Assembly (NCBI GenBank): GCA_903890595.1
Contig: CAITBU010000097.1
Location: forward strand, 1-12,322
Reading direction: 5' to 3'
Source: an uncultured Holophagaceae bacterium
GTDB lineage: Bacteria; Acidobacteriota; Holophagae; Holophagales; Holophagaceae
DNA: 12,322 bases
Shown here: positions 1 through 7,302 of the stretch, one piece after another
Layout of the letters: each line of letters starts with the position of its first letter
Numbering within the stretch: position 1 is the first letter of the stretch
The notes under the pieces: generated by a model
Database searches by the model: none
Told to the model about the DNA's origin: nothing
What the model saw: only the letters and a program-made list of their open reading frames with translations
Translations under genes and position numbers: made by a program

Positions 1-72
1 GCCAACTACGCCGAGCCGGAGCTGGAAGAAGTGGCGCTCCGCATGCGCCTGGCCCTGCCGGGGGCGCCATGA
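1..72 (+). CDS. 3' end of an unidentified upstream gene
   Basis: An open frame enters from the left edge and stops at TGA 70-72, giving only 23 residues ending in ...RLALPGAP. The stop overlaps the ATG of the next gene in an ATGA arrangement, the usual sign of translational coupling, so this gene probably shares a transcript with the kinase that follows. The visible tail is too short to assign to a family. Its third codon positions are mostly G or C, like its neighbours, which supports real coding. Confidence 0.5.
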   Translation, partial: ANYAEPELEEVALRMRLALPGAP

Positions 73-3000
73 CCCTGCTGCTGCCCCCGCTGGATGGCCG
101 GCTGGAGCTGAAGGGGCTCCTGGGCGAGGGCGGCATGGGCCAGGTCCACCGGGCCTGGGACGGGGGCCTGGAGCGGGCCGTGGCCGTGAAGTTCGTGCGG
201 GGCTCCGACCCCCGGGAGGCCGAGCGGCTGATCCTGGAGGCCCGCCTCCAGGCCCGGGTGGAGCACCCCCATGTGGTGCGCGTCCACGAGGTGGGCACCC
301 TGGAGGGACGACCCTGCATCGTCATGCAGCTGGTGGAGGGCGGCACCCTGGGGGAGCTGCCCCCGGACACACCGCTGGCCCTGCGGGTGGAGCTGCTGCG
401 ACAGGCTGCCCTGGGCCTCCATGCGGCCCACCGACAGGGCCTCATCCACCGGGATGTGAAGCCCGGCAACATCCTGGTGGACACCCCGCCGAACGGCGAG
501 CCCCGCGCGCTGGTCTCGGACTTTGGGCTGGCCCGGGATGAGGAGGGTGGGCTTACCCGCACGGGCCTGCCCGCCGGCACCTTCGACTACATGGCCCCCG
601 AGGTGCTGCTGGGGGCCGGCCCCGTGGACTTCCGGGCCGATGTCTACGCCCTGGGGGCCACCGCCTACGCCACCCTGTCCGGACGCCCACCCTTTCGGGA
701 GGAGACGGTCTGGCAGCCCGGCCAGTCTCCCTCCGCCATGCACACCCAGGTGGTGGGGGGACCGGGCCTGCTGCGCCGCATCCTCGAGGAAGAGCCCACG
801 CCCCTGGCAGACATCCCCCAGGATCTGCAGACGGTCATCGCCAAGGCCATGGAGAAGGAGGCCACCGAACGCTATGCCAGTGCCGAGGCCTTCGCCGAGG
901 ACCTGGGCCGCTTCGCCCGGGGAGAAGCGATCCTCGCCCGGCGCACCTCCCGCCTGGAGTGGTTCGTTCGCTGGATCCACCGGAACCCGGCCCTGGCCCG
1001 CACCCTGGGGGCCGCCCTGCTGCTGGTGGTCCTGGGCCTGGGCTTCGGCATCTGGACCACCCAGCGGGCCGGTCGCCAGTCCCTGGAAGCCGCGCGGCTG
1101 GGGGCCGAGGCCGCCGCCATGGAGGAGCTGGTCCGCTCCGAGCACCTGCTCCCGCCCCACGACCTGCGCCCCGCCTACGCCCGGCTGCGAGCCATGCTGG
1201 CCGACATTCCGGCCCACTCCTCCAATGCCCCGGGACCGGCGGCCTTCGTCCTGGGGCGCGGCCTGCAGCTGCTGGGCCGCACCGAGGAGGCCCGGCAGGC
1301 CCTGGCCCGGGCCTGGGACCTGGGCTTCCGCACCCCCATCGCCGCCCGCGCCCTGGGTGAAGCCGAGGCCCAGCGCTACAAAGAAGAGCTGGCCCTCCTG
1401 CCCCATATCGATGATCCGGCCCTCCACCAGGCCCGGGTCAAGGCCCTCCAGACCCGCTTCCGGGACCCCGCCCTGGCCCGCCTGCGGGCCGCCCTGCCCA
1501 AGGATGCGGCGGCCTACCCGCTGCTGGCGGCCCGCATGGCCCTGGTGGAAGACCGCCTCCAGGAAGCGGCCCAGCTGGCGGCAGGGGCCGCCCTGGCCCC
1601 GGACCAGGCCGCCGAAGCCGCGGGCATCGAAGGTCAGGCCCGGCTCGCCATGGGCATCGCCACCTTCGAGAAGGGCGACCTGCCGGGGGCCGCCGAGGCC
1701 TGGCAGGCCGCGGCCCGGGCCTATCGCCGGGCTACAGCCATCGCCCGCAGCGCTCAGGAGCCCCGCCTCCGGCTGGCGGAGACCGAGCTCCGTCTGGCCA
1801 AGATCGGCATGCTTCGTCAAGGGCCCGACCTGGCCCGGTTTGCCAGCGTACAGGCAGCCCTGAGCGAAGCCGAGGTGCTCCTCCCGGACTCCCCGGAGCT
1901 GCTCGCCACCCGCTCCGAGTACGAGTCCGACCGGGGCCGCGTCCTGCGCATGCTGGGCCAGGACGCGACCCCGGCCCTGGAAGCAGCCCTGGACCTGGCC
2001 CGCCGAGCCGCCGCCGGGGCCCCGGATCCCCGCCAGCCCTTGGAGCGTCTGGCCTTGGCCTGCCTCATCGCGAGCGATCCCCTGGTGGACGGCGGCACCC
2101 AGGATCCGGGGCCCCTCTGGGCCGAAGGTCTGGCCGCCGCTGGCCGGGCCCGGTCCCTGTCGCCCGAGTCCAGCGGTCCCCTGACCCTCGAGACCCAGAT
2201 GCTGCTGCGGCGCTCCGACCGGGACAGCGAGCGGGGTGGCAATGGCCTGGCGGATGCGGAGCGGGCCACCGAGAACGCCCGCCGCCTCATCCAGATCGGG
2301 GACCGCCCCGTGCAGGCCCGCAACCTGGCCGCCCAGGCCCTCCGCTCCCTGGGCCTGTGCCGCCTCCAGACCGGCGGCGATCCCTCCCGTGAGTTTGCCG
2401 AGGCGGTGGTCCTGGCCCAGGAGGTCATCCGCCAGTCCGCTGCCAACACCTCCTCTCTGGCCTGGGGCGTGTTCATCGCCGCCGCCCAGGTGGAGGCGGA
2501 TCTGGCGGAGGGACGGGTGCCCGGCGCGGCCCTCGCCACGGGCACCGGCTGGGCGGAGAGCCTGCTGACGGCCCAGCCCGGCAACCTCATGGTGTCCGCC
2601 CAGGTGGGCGAGTGGACCCTCTGGCGGGCCCGGGCCGAGGCCCTGGCAGGCCGGGACCCAGGCCCGCTGCTGACGCGGGCCGAGGGCCTGCTGCTCCCCC
2701 CGGCCCGGGCCGGCAACGTCACCCCCCTGGCCTGGCAGCGCCTGGCCGAGGCCGCCCTGGAGCGGGCGGCCTGGGCCCGCGCCCACCAGGGCGATCCCAG
2801 CCGTTTCCTCCTGGCGGCCCAGGAGCACGCCCGGCATCTCCAAAAGGGTGACCCCGCCTCTTGCGAAGGCCCCCTCCTGGAGGCCCGCGCCCTCCTGGCC
2901 CAGGGCCAGCGGGACCGGGCCTTGCCCCCAGCCCAGCGGGCCGTGGCGCTGAACCCAAGGAGCGCCCAGGCCTGGCTCACCCTGGCCCAGATCCAGGATG

Positions 3001-3104
3001 CCGCCGGCCAAAAGGGTGCAGCCCGCACTGCCGCCGAGCGGGCCCGGGTGCTCCTGCCCCGCCTGGCTGGCCTGAAGGAGCTCCGCAGCCGCCTGGGGTC
3101 CTGA
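69..3104 (+). CDS. Membrane-anchored Ser/Thr protein kinase with C-terminal TPR-like region (copy 1)
   Basis: A eukaryotic-type (Hanks/PknB-like) Ser/Thr kinase of 1011 residues. The kinase domain fills residues 1-290: glycine loop LGEGGMGQV (18-26), catalytic Lys41, helix-C Glu57, catalytic loop HRDVKPGN (127-134, with Asp129, Lys131 and Asn134), DFG 151-153, APE 176-178 and a structural Asp191. All residues needed for phosphotransfer are present. A single hydrophobic segment at about 312-330 should place the kinase in the cytoplasm and the remaining 680 residues outside it. That tail is Ala/Leu/Arg-rich and helical, with TPR-like stretches such as residues 960-1000. The start at 69 is supported by exact alignment with the start of the downstream paralogue and by the ATGA overlap with the gene before; there is no clear Shine-Dalgarno. 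The signal sensed and the substrates cannot be read from sequence. A long open frame on the opposite strand is a GC artefact. Confidence 0.93.
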   Translation: MTLLLPPLDGRLELKGLLGEGGMGQVHRAWDGGLERAVAVKFVRGSDPREAERLILEARLQARVEHPHVVRVHEVGTLEGRPCIVMQLVEGGTLGELPPDTPLALRVELLRQAALGLHAAHRQGLIHRDVKPGNILVDTPPNGEPRALVSDFGLARDEEGGLTRTGLPAGTFDYMAPEVLLGAGPVDFRADVYALGATAYATLSGRPPFREETVWQPGQSPSAMHTQVVGGPGLLRRILEEEPTPLADIPQDLQTVIAKAMEKEATERYASAEAFAEDLGRFARGEAILARRTSRLEWFVRWIHRNPALARTLGAALLLVVLGLGFGIWTTQRAGRQSLEAARLGAEAAAMEELVRSEHLLPPHDLRPAYARLRAMLADIPAHSSNAPGPAAFVLGRGLQLLGRTEEARQALARAWDLGFRTPIAARALGEAEAQRYKEELALLPHIDDPALHQARVKALQTRFRDPALARLRAALPKDAAAYPLLAARMALVEDRLQEAAQLAAGAALAPDQAAEAAGIEGQARLAMGIATFEKGDLPGAAEAWQAAARAYRRATAIARSAQEPRLRLAETELRLAKIGMLRQGPDLARFASVQAALSEAEVLLPDSPELLATRSEYESDRGRVLRMLGQDATPALEAALDLARRAAAGAPDPRQPLERLALACLIASDPLVDGGTQDPGPLWAEGLAAAGRARSLSPESSGPLTLETQMLLRRSDRDSERGGNGLADAERATENARRLIQIGDRPVQARNLAAQALRSLGLCRLQTGGDPSREFAEAVVLAQEVIRQSAANTSSLAWGVFIAAAQVEADLAEGRVPGAALATGTGWAESLLTAQPGNLMVSAQVGEWTLWRARAEALAGRDPGPLLTRAEGLLLPPARAGNVTPLAWQRLAEAALERAAWARAHQGDPSRFLLAAQEHARHLQKGDPASCEGPLLEARALLAQGQRDRALPPAQRAVALNPRSAQAWLTLAQIQDAAGQKGAARTAAERARVLLPRLAGLKELRSRLGS

Positions 3105-3110
3105 CCCCAG
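3093..3110. other. Hairpin across the stop codon of kinase copy 1
   Basis: CTGGGGTCCTGACCCCAG is a near-perfect palindrome with 8-bp arms and a 2-nt centre (realistically 7 bp with a 4-nt loop). It contains the TGA stop of the first kinase. There is no T-tract after it, so it is not a standard intrinsic terminator. It could stabilise the mRNA or lower read-through into the second kinase, or be chance in GC-rich DNA. Confidence 0.35.
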
Positions 3111-3156
3111 CCCCCTCACCTTGCCCCACCAAGCCGCATCCTGACCGAGGATCCCC

Positions 3157-6100
3157 ATGAGCCTGCTGCTGCCTCCCCTGGACGGACGGATCGAGGTGAA
3201 GGGCCTCCTGGGGGAGGGCGGCATGGGGCAGGTCTTCCGGGCCTGGGACCAGTCCCTGCAGCGGGCAGTGGCGGTCAAGTTCGTGCGGGGCTCCGACCCC
3301 CGGGAGGCCGAGCGGCTCCTGCTGGAGGCCCGCCTCCAGGCCCGGGTGGAGCACCCCCACGTGGTGCGGGTCCACGAGGTGGGGACCTTGGACGGCCGGC
3401 CCTGCATCGTCCTGCAGCTGGTGGAGGGCGGCACCCTGGCGGACCTCCCGTCTGAGACACCCCAGGCGGTCCGGGTGGAGCTGCTCCGGCAGGCGGCCCA
3501 GGGCCTCCACGCCGCCCACCTCCAGGGGCTCATCCACCGGGACATGAAGCCCGGCAATGTGCTCACCGAGGCCAGCGAGGACGGCACCCTGCGGGCCCTG
3601 GTCTCGGACTTCGGCCTGGCCCGGGACGAGGACGGCGGCCTGACCCGCTCGGGTCTGCCGGCAGGCACCCTCGACTTCATGGCCCCGGAGGTGCTGCTGG
3701 GGGCCGGCCCCGTGGACTTCAGGGTGGATGTCTACGCCCTGGGGGCCACTGCCTATGCGCTGCTCTCGGGCCAGCTCCCCTTCCGCACCACCGCCACCCA
3801 GGTCCCGGCCACCCCGGGCGCCGACCCGACCACCAGCCAGGTGGACGGCACCCGCCTCCTCCGCCGCATCCTGGAAGAAGAGCCGGCGCCCCTGGTGAGC
3901 GTGCCGGCGGACCTCCGCCTCATCGTGGCCAAGGCCATGGAGAAGGACCCCGCCGACCGCTATGCCAGCGCCGAGGCCCTCGGCGAGGACCTGGCCCGCT
4001 ACCAGCGGGGCGAGCCCATCCTGGCCGAGCGCCTGCCGCCCTTCGACCGCCTGCTCCGCTGGGGGCGCCGCAACCCCACCGCCGCCCGGGCCTCGGTGAG
4101 CGCCCTGCTCACGGTGGTCCTGGGGCTGGGCTTCGGCTTCTGGACCACCCGCCGCGCCGCCCGCCAGAACCTGGAGGCAGCCCGCCTGGGGGCCCTGGCC
4201 GAGGCCATGGAGGCCCGGGTGCGCCAGGAGCAGCTGTCGCCGCCCCACGACCTGACCCCGGTGCGCAGCCAGGTGCGGAGCCAGGCGGCACGCTTGGAAG
4301 CCGCCGCCGGCGAGGGCGGTCCCGCCGCCTTCGCCCGGGGCCGAGCCCTGGAGCTGCTGGGGGACTGGACCCGCTCCCGGGTGGCCTTCCAGCGGGCCTG
4401 GGACACGGGCTTCCGGAACCCCCAGGCCGCCGACTCCCTGGGGCTGGCCCTCATCCGCATCTACGACCAGGACCTGCGCCGCGGTCGGGCGACCCTGGCC
4501 CCGGAGGCCCTCAAGGCCCTGCAGGCTCACCTGGACCGCAGCCTGCATGACCCCGCCCTCGCCCTCCTGGCCCAGGGCGATCCCGCCGGCTGGCGCGGCC
4601 CCTGGGCCCGGGCCATCCACGCCACCGTCCACCGCGACTTTGCCGCCGCCCGCCAGGAGGCCCGCACCATCCGCCAGCGCGACCCCCAGCGCTACGAGGC
4701 CTGGACCCTGGAGGGTGAGATCTGGAACGCCGAGGCCCACCGCCGGGCCGAGGAGGGCAAGGACGCCGAAGCCCGCGCCGCGCTGGAGCAGGCCCAGCAG
4801 TGCCTGGACCAGGCCCTGGCCTGGGGCCGCAGCGACCAGCGCCCCCTGGAGGCCATCGCCCGGCTGCACATCCAGCGGGCCGCCCTGCAGGTGAACGCCG
4901 GGGTCGACACCGTCGCCGAGACCGAGGCCGCCCGGCAGTGGATCGACCGGGCCATGGCCCTCACGCCGGACAACCCGGAGCTGCTGGCCCAGAAGGCCGC
5001 CAGCCTCTACCAGCAGGCCCTCAGCCCGCAGCCCACGGCCTGGCCCATCCGGGGCAGGCTCTGCGAGCAGGCCATCCAGCTCCTGGATCAGGCCGCTGCC
5101 CTGCGGCCAGGAACCCCTGCGTTCCTCACCTACCTGACGGAGATGTGGGGCTCCCTGGCCCTGGTGCAGATCAACCAGGGCCAGCCGGCCCGGACCGCCG
5201 TGGAGCGGGGTCTGGCGCGGATCCGCGAGGCCGAGGCCCTCACGCCGGAGGACCCCGGCGTGCCCCGCCTGGACCTGTTCATGCGCACCCGGGAGTACCA
5301 GGTCCTGCGGGCAGAGGGCAAAGACCCGGAGCCCGCCCTCCGCGCCGGCTTGGCGTCGGCGGCCCGGGCCCTGCAGCTGAACGCCGTGAATCCCGCCTCC
5401 GTCCAGACCTGGCGGGTCACGCTGCAGATGGAGCTGGGCCGCGAGGCCTGGCGCCACAGCAAGGATCCCCGCCCGGAGCTGATGGGGGCGGCGGCCGATG
5501 TGGAGACCCTGCTGAAGCAGGCTCCGGACTCCCTCCCCATCCTGCAGAACGCCGCCAATGCGCTCTACATGGCTGCGGACCAGCTCACGGACCTGGACGG
5601 CGAGGTCGATCGCTTGACCGCTCGGGCCCTGGAGCTGGCGGAGCAAGGCCTGGTCAAGGCCCCGGGCCACGAGGCCCTCCTCCGCCTCAAGGGGCAGATC
5701 CTCATGGTGCAGGCCTACTGGGCCTGCCTACAGGACCGGGAGCCCGGCCGGCCGCTGGCTGAGGCCCGCCGCGTGCTCACCGCCGCCGCTGGCCAGGGCA
5801 AGGGCATGGTGGTCTTCAACGAGGTCTTGGCCGTCTTGTCTCTGGTGGAGGCCCGGTGGGCCCTGCAGCAGGGCCGCTCACCTGAAGCTGCGCTGGGTGA
5901 TGTGGAGCGTCGCCTGCAGCCCCTGCTAAAGAACACGGCTGCTCAGCCGGGCGTGTACCAGAACCTGGCTCTGGCGGCCCTGGTGCGCGGCCAGTGGGCG
6001 CAGCGAAACAAGCGCCCCAGCCAGGAAAAAGTGAGCGCGGGCCACGTCGCCATCACCCAGGCCATCCAGCAGGACCCGGGCGATCCCGGCCTGCGGGTGG

Positions 6101-6237
6101 TGCAGGCCCGCCTCCATGCCCTTGCAGGTGACAAGGCCTCTGGATTAAAGAGCCTGGAGACCGCGCGGGGGCTCAATGCCGCCGTGGCCGGTGGCCCGGA
6201 ATACCGGCGGGCCATGAAGGAACTGGGTCCAGGCTGA
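3157..6237 (+). CDS. Membrane-anchored Ser/Thr protein kinase with C-terminal TPR-like region (copy 2)
   Basis: A 1026-residue tandem paralogue of the preceding kinase. By my count 86 of the first 100 residues are identical, and key positions coincide: glycine loop 18-26, Lys41, Glu57, HRDMKPGN 127-134, DFG 151-153, APE 176-178. One membrane segment lies at about 312-330 (SALLTVVLGLGFGFW region). The predicted exported tail is related to copy 1 just after the membrane (shared PPHDL, GPAAF..GR and RAWD.GFR blocks) and then diverges strongly. TPR-like helical pairs are visible around residues 601-640 and 970-1010. GAGG at 3147-3150 is a good ribosome site 6 nt before the ATG. The gene lies 52 nt after copy 1, so the two are probably co-transcribed. 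It should phosphorylate Ser/Thr on cytoplasmic partners in response to something bound by the tail; neither partner nor ligand is known. Confidence 0.93.
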   Translation: MSLLLPPLDGRIEVKGLLGEGGMGQVFRAWDQSLQRAVAVKFVRGSDPREAERLLLEARLQARVEHPHVVRVHEVGTLDGRPCIVLQLVEGGTLADLPSETPQAVRVELLRQAAQGLHAAHLQGLIHRDMKPGNVLTEASEDGTLRALVSDFGLARDEDGGLTRSGLPAGTLDFMAPEVLLGAGPVDFRVDVYALGATAYALLSGQLPFRTTATQVPATPGADPTTSQVDGTRLLRRILEEEPAPLVSVPADLRLIVAKAMEKDPADRYASAEALGEDLARYQRGEPILAERLPPFDRLLRWGRRNPTAARASVSALLTVVLGLGFGFWTTRRAARQNLEAARLGALAEAMEARVRQEQLSPPHDLTPVRSQVRSQAARLEAAAGEGGPAAFARGRALELLGDWTRSRVAFQRAWDTGFRNPQAADSLGLALIRIYDQDLRRGRATLAPEALKALQAHLDRSLHDPALALLAQGDPAGWRGPWARAIHATVHRDFAAARQEARTIRQRDPQRYEAWTLEGEIWNAEAHRRAEEGKDAEARAALEQAQQCLDQALAWGRSDQRPLEAIARLHIQRAALQVNAGVDTVAETEAARQWIDRAMALTPDNPELLAQKAASLYQQALSPQPTAWPIRGRLCEQAIQLLDQAAALRPGTPAFLTYLTEMWGSLALVQINQGQPARTAVERGLARIREAEALTPEDPGVPRLDLFMRTREYQVLRAEGKDPEPALRAGLASAARALQLNAVNPASVQTWRVTLQMELGREAWRHSKDPRPELMGAAADVETLLKQAPDSLPILQNAANALYMAADQLTDLDGEVDRLTARALELAEQGLVKAPGHEALLRLKGQILMVQAYWACLQDREPGRPLAEARRVLTAAAGQGKGMVVFNEVLAVLSLVEARWALQQGRSPEAALGDVERRLQPLLKNTAAQPGVYQNLALAALVRGQWAQRNKRPSQEKVSAGHVAITQAIQQDPGDPGLRVVQARLHALAGDKASGLKSLETARGLNAAVAGGPEYRRAMKELGPG

Positions 6238-6308
6238 ACCCGTTGGGCTGAAGTGGCCTAGCCGGTATTTTGAAAGCGCACCTGTGCAGTCACCCCCCTG
6301 GGGCCGAA

Positions 6309-6335
6309 GGTTGGGTATCGACGAACCACCCAACC
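6309..6335 (+). other. Leader hairpin before the G-M-D repeat gene
   Basis: GGTTGGGT (6309-6316) and ACCCAACC (6328-6335) form a perfect 8-bp stem with an 11-nt loop. The stem ends 10 nt before the AAGGAG ribosome site (6346-6351) of the next gene. It lacks a T-run, so a regulatory or stabilising 5' leader is more likely than a terminator for the kinase gene. The rest of the 119-nt gap shows no convincing promoter. Confidence 0.4.
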
Positions 6336-6356
6336 CTCTCACCCCAAGGAGCTCCC

Positions 6357-6995
6357 ATGACCCGCACCGCCGCCTCCACCACCACCCGCGCCTCCTTCGG
6401 CGCCTCCGCCTTCTTCGCCGTCCCCGTCCTGGCCCTCATGCTGGCCATGGGCGCCGAGACCCAAGCCACCCCCGCCCTGGACACCCGCTCCACCGGCATG
6501 GACATCAGCTTCAGCCCCGCCGGCAGCAGCGCCTCCAACCCCGGCAGCACCGCCGCCTCCCTGGAAGCCCGGACCAGCGGCATGGACCTCAGCTTCTCCC
6601 CCTCCGACGCCGTCGAAGCCCAGTCCGCTGCCCCCGCTACCCAGAGCGCCGCCCTGGAGACCACCACCAGCGGCATGGATGTCTGGTTCACCGCTGCGGA
6701 CTTCGCCCAGGCCACCACCGCCCTTCCGCAGGTCGCCCAGCTGGGCCAGGAGAGCCTGGACCTGCAGAGCAACGGTGCCGACCTCTGGTTCGCCCTCACC
6801 TACACGTCCCTGCCCGCAGCGGCCCCCGTGCACTTCCAGGCCGCCGCCAGCCAGGAGCTGACCCCCATCAGCAGCGGCATGGACCTGTGGCTGACCCCCA
6901 CCCTCGCCCCCACGGCCCCTGCGGTCCAGACCCTGGCCCAGGCCCGCAGCGAGCACACCCTGCCGGCCCCCGACCCCATCTGGGCCACCTACTAG
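6357..6995 (+). CDS. Predicted exported protein with five G-M-D repeats, family not recognised
   Basis: A 212-residue protein. The start at 6357 is chosen because AAGGAG lies at 6346-6351, 5 nt upstream; the frame stays open further upstream only to a TTG with no ribosome site. Residues 1-37 look like a Sec signal peptide: Arg3 and Arg11, a hydrophobic core around FFAVPVLALMLAM, and a possible cleavage near ETQA. The mature part is Ala/Ser/Thr/Pro-rich, has no Cys, and carries five copies of a short motif [ST]-[TSN]-G-[MA]-D-[ILV]-[SW]-[FL], with the Gly at 47, 75, 106, 140 and 174 (spacing 28, 31, 34, 34). The first two copies continue as S-F-S-P; the last three have Trp after the hydrophobic residue. 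I do not recognise the family. A surface, adhesive or structural role is possible but unproven. It follows the kinase genes, but nothing shows a functional link. Coding is supported by G/C third positions, a good ribosome site and protein-level repeats. Confidence 0.72.
   Translation: MTRTAASTTTRASFGASAFFAVPVLALMLAMGAETQATPALDTRSTGMDISFSPAGSSASNPGSTAASLEARTSGMDLSFSPSDAVEAQSAAPATQSAALETTTSGMDVWFTAADFAQATTALPQVAQLGQESLDLQSNGADLWFALTYTSLPAAAPVHFQAAASQELTPISSGMDLWLTPTLAPTAPAVQTLAQARSEHTLPAPDPIWATY
6483..6902 (+). repeat. Five protein-level G-M-D motif repeats
   Basis: Inside the predicted exported protein, an 11-13 residue motif recurs five times: TRSTGMDISFSPA, ARTSGMDLSFSPS, TTTSGMDVWFTAA, LQSNGADLWFALT and PISSGMDLWLTPT. 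The invariant core is Gly, Asp two residues later, then a branched hydrophobic residue. Linkers between copies differ in sequence and lengthen slightly from 28 to 34 residues per period, so the repeats are conserved as protein rather than as recent DNA duplication. Confidence 0.75.
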
Positions 6996-7031
6996 GGGCA
7001 CTCAGCTGGGTCAGCAAGGATCGCTACAGTG

Positions 7032-7061
7032 TTGTTTTTTGCCGCTTTTTACCACTATTAC
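7032..7061 (+). promoter_or_regulatory. Possible promoter before the 48-residue ORF
   Basis: In an AT-richer patch, TTGTTT (7032-7037) and TATTAC (7056-7061) resemble -35 and -10 elements with an 18-bp spacer, 26 nt before the ATG at 7087. Alternatively the T-run at 7035-7040 is the tail of a weak terminator for the upstream gene: GCTG/CAGC at 7005-7015 nests inside CACT/AGTG at 6999-7031. The two readings are not exclusive and neither is strong. Confidence 0.3.
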
Positions 7062-7086
7062 CCTTGAATTCAAAACGAGATGCGCC

Positions 7087-7233
7087 ATGATGACCCAAAC
7101 CAAATCCTTCTACGGACACTTCATGGCCAGCCCTGTTCCCAATGCCCTCGACCGCCGCAAGCACCGGGGCCCCTTCCGCTTCCTCTACATGGATCTCCGG
7201 ACCTTTCTCCGCCGCTACCTGGGCTGGGGCTGA
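7087..7233 (+). CDS. Small basic hypothetical protein (48 aa)
   Basis: A 48-residue frame starting MMTQTKSFYGHFMASP and ending RRYLGWG. It could begin at either ATG, 7087 or 7090; the upstream GAGA is a poor ribosome site, and a longer frame to 7039 would need a TTG start. It has 9 Lys/Arg against 2 Asp and no Glu, with many aromatic residues (Phe, Tyr, Trp). Codons in the second half have the G/C-ending bias of real genes here. It has its own AT-rich upstream patch and is followed 17 nt later by a perfect 18-bp hairpin, so it looks like a separate small transcription unit. No family recognised. A nucleic-acid-binding, ribosome-associated or membrane-active peptide would fit the charge, but that is only compositional reasoning. 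Confidence 0.5.
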   Translation: MMTQTKSFYGHFMASPVPNALDRRKHRGPFRFLYMDLRTFLRRYLGWG

Positions 7234-7250
7234 ACACCGAACCGCGACCC

Positions 7251-7291
7251 ACGCACGAAGGCCACGACCTCCTGTCGTGGCCTTCGTGCGT
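7251..7291. terminator. Bidirectional hairpin terminator between convergent genes
   Basis: Perfect inverted repeat: 7251-7268 pairs with 7274-7291, an 18-bp stem with the 5-nt loop CTCCT. It lies 17 nt after the stop of the small plus-strand ORF and 11 nt from the stop of the minus-strand transporter, the expected place for a shared terminator of converging genes. There is no clear T-tract on either side, so termination efficiency is inferred from stem strength and location. Confidence 0.75.
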
Positions 7292-7302
7292 TGAGAGCGT
7301 GG

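Noticed and set aside
6..3680. 1224-codon open frame on the minus strand opposite kinase copy 1
   Set aside because: Gly/Gln/Leu/Ala-rich translation without domains, produced by G/C third positions of the sense gene. Similar segments recur opposite kinase copy 2 only because the sense genes are duplicated.
2977..5670. 897-codon open frame on the minus strand opposite kinase copy 2
   Set aside because: Same GC-driven shadow; the sense frame has a complete kinase domain and a proper ribosome site.
6270..6356. 29-residue N-terminal extension of the G-M-D repeat protein from a TTG
   Set aside because: No ribosome site at the TTG; the internal ATG at 6357 has AAGGAG at ideal spacing and gives a proper signal peptide.
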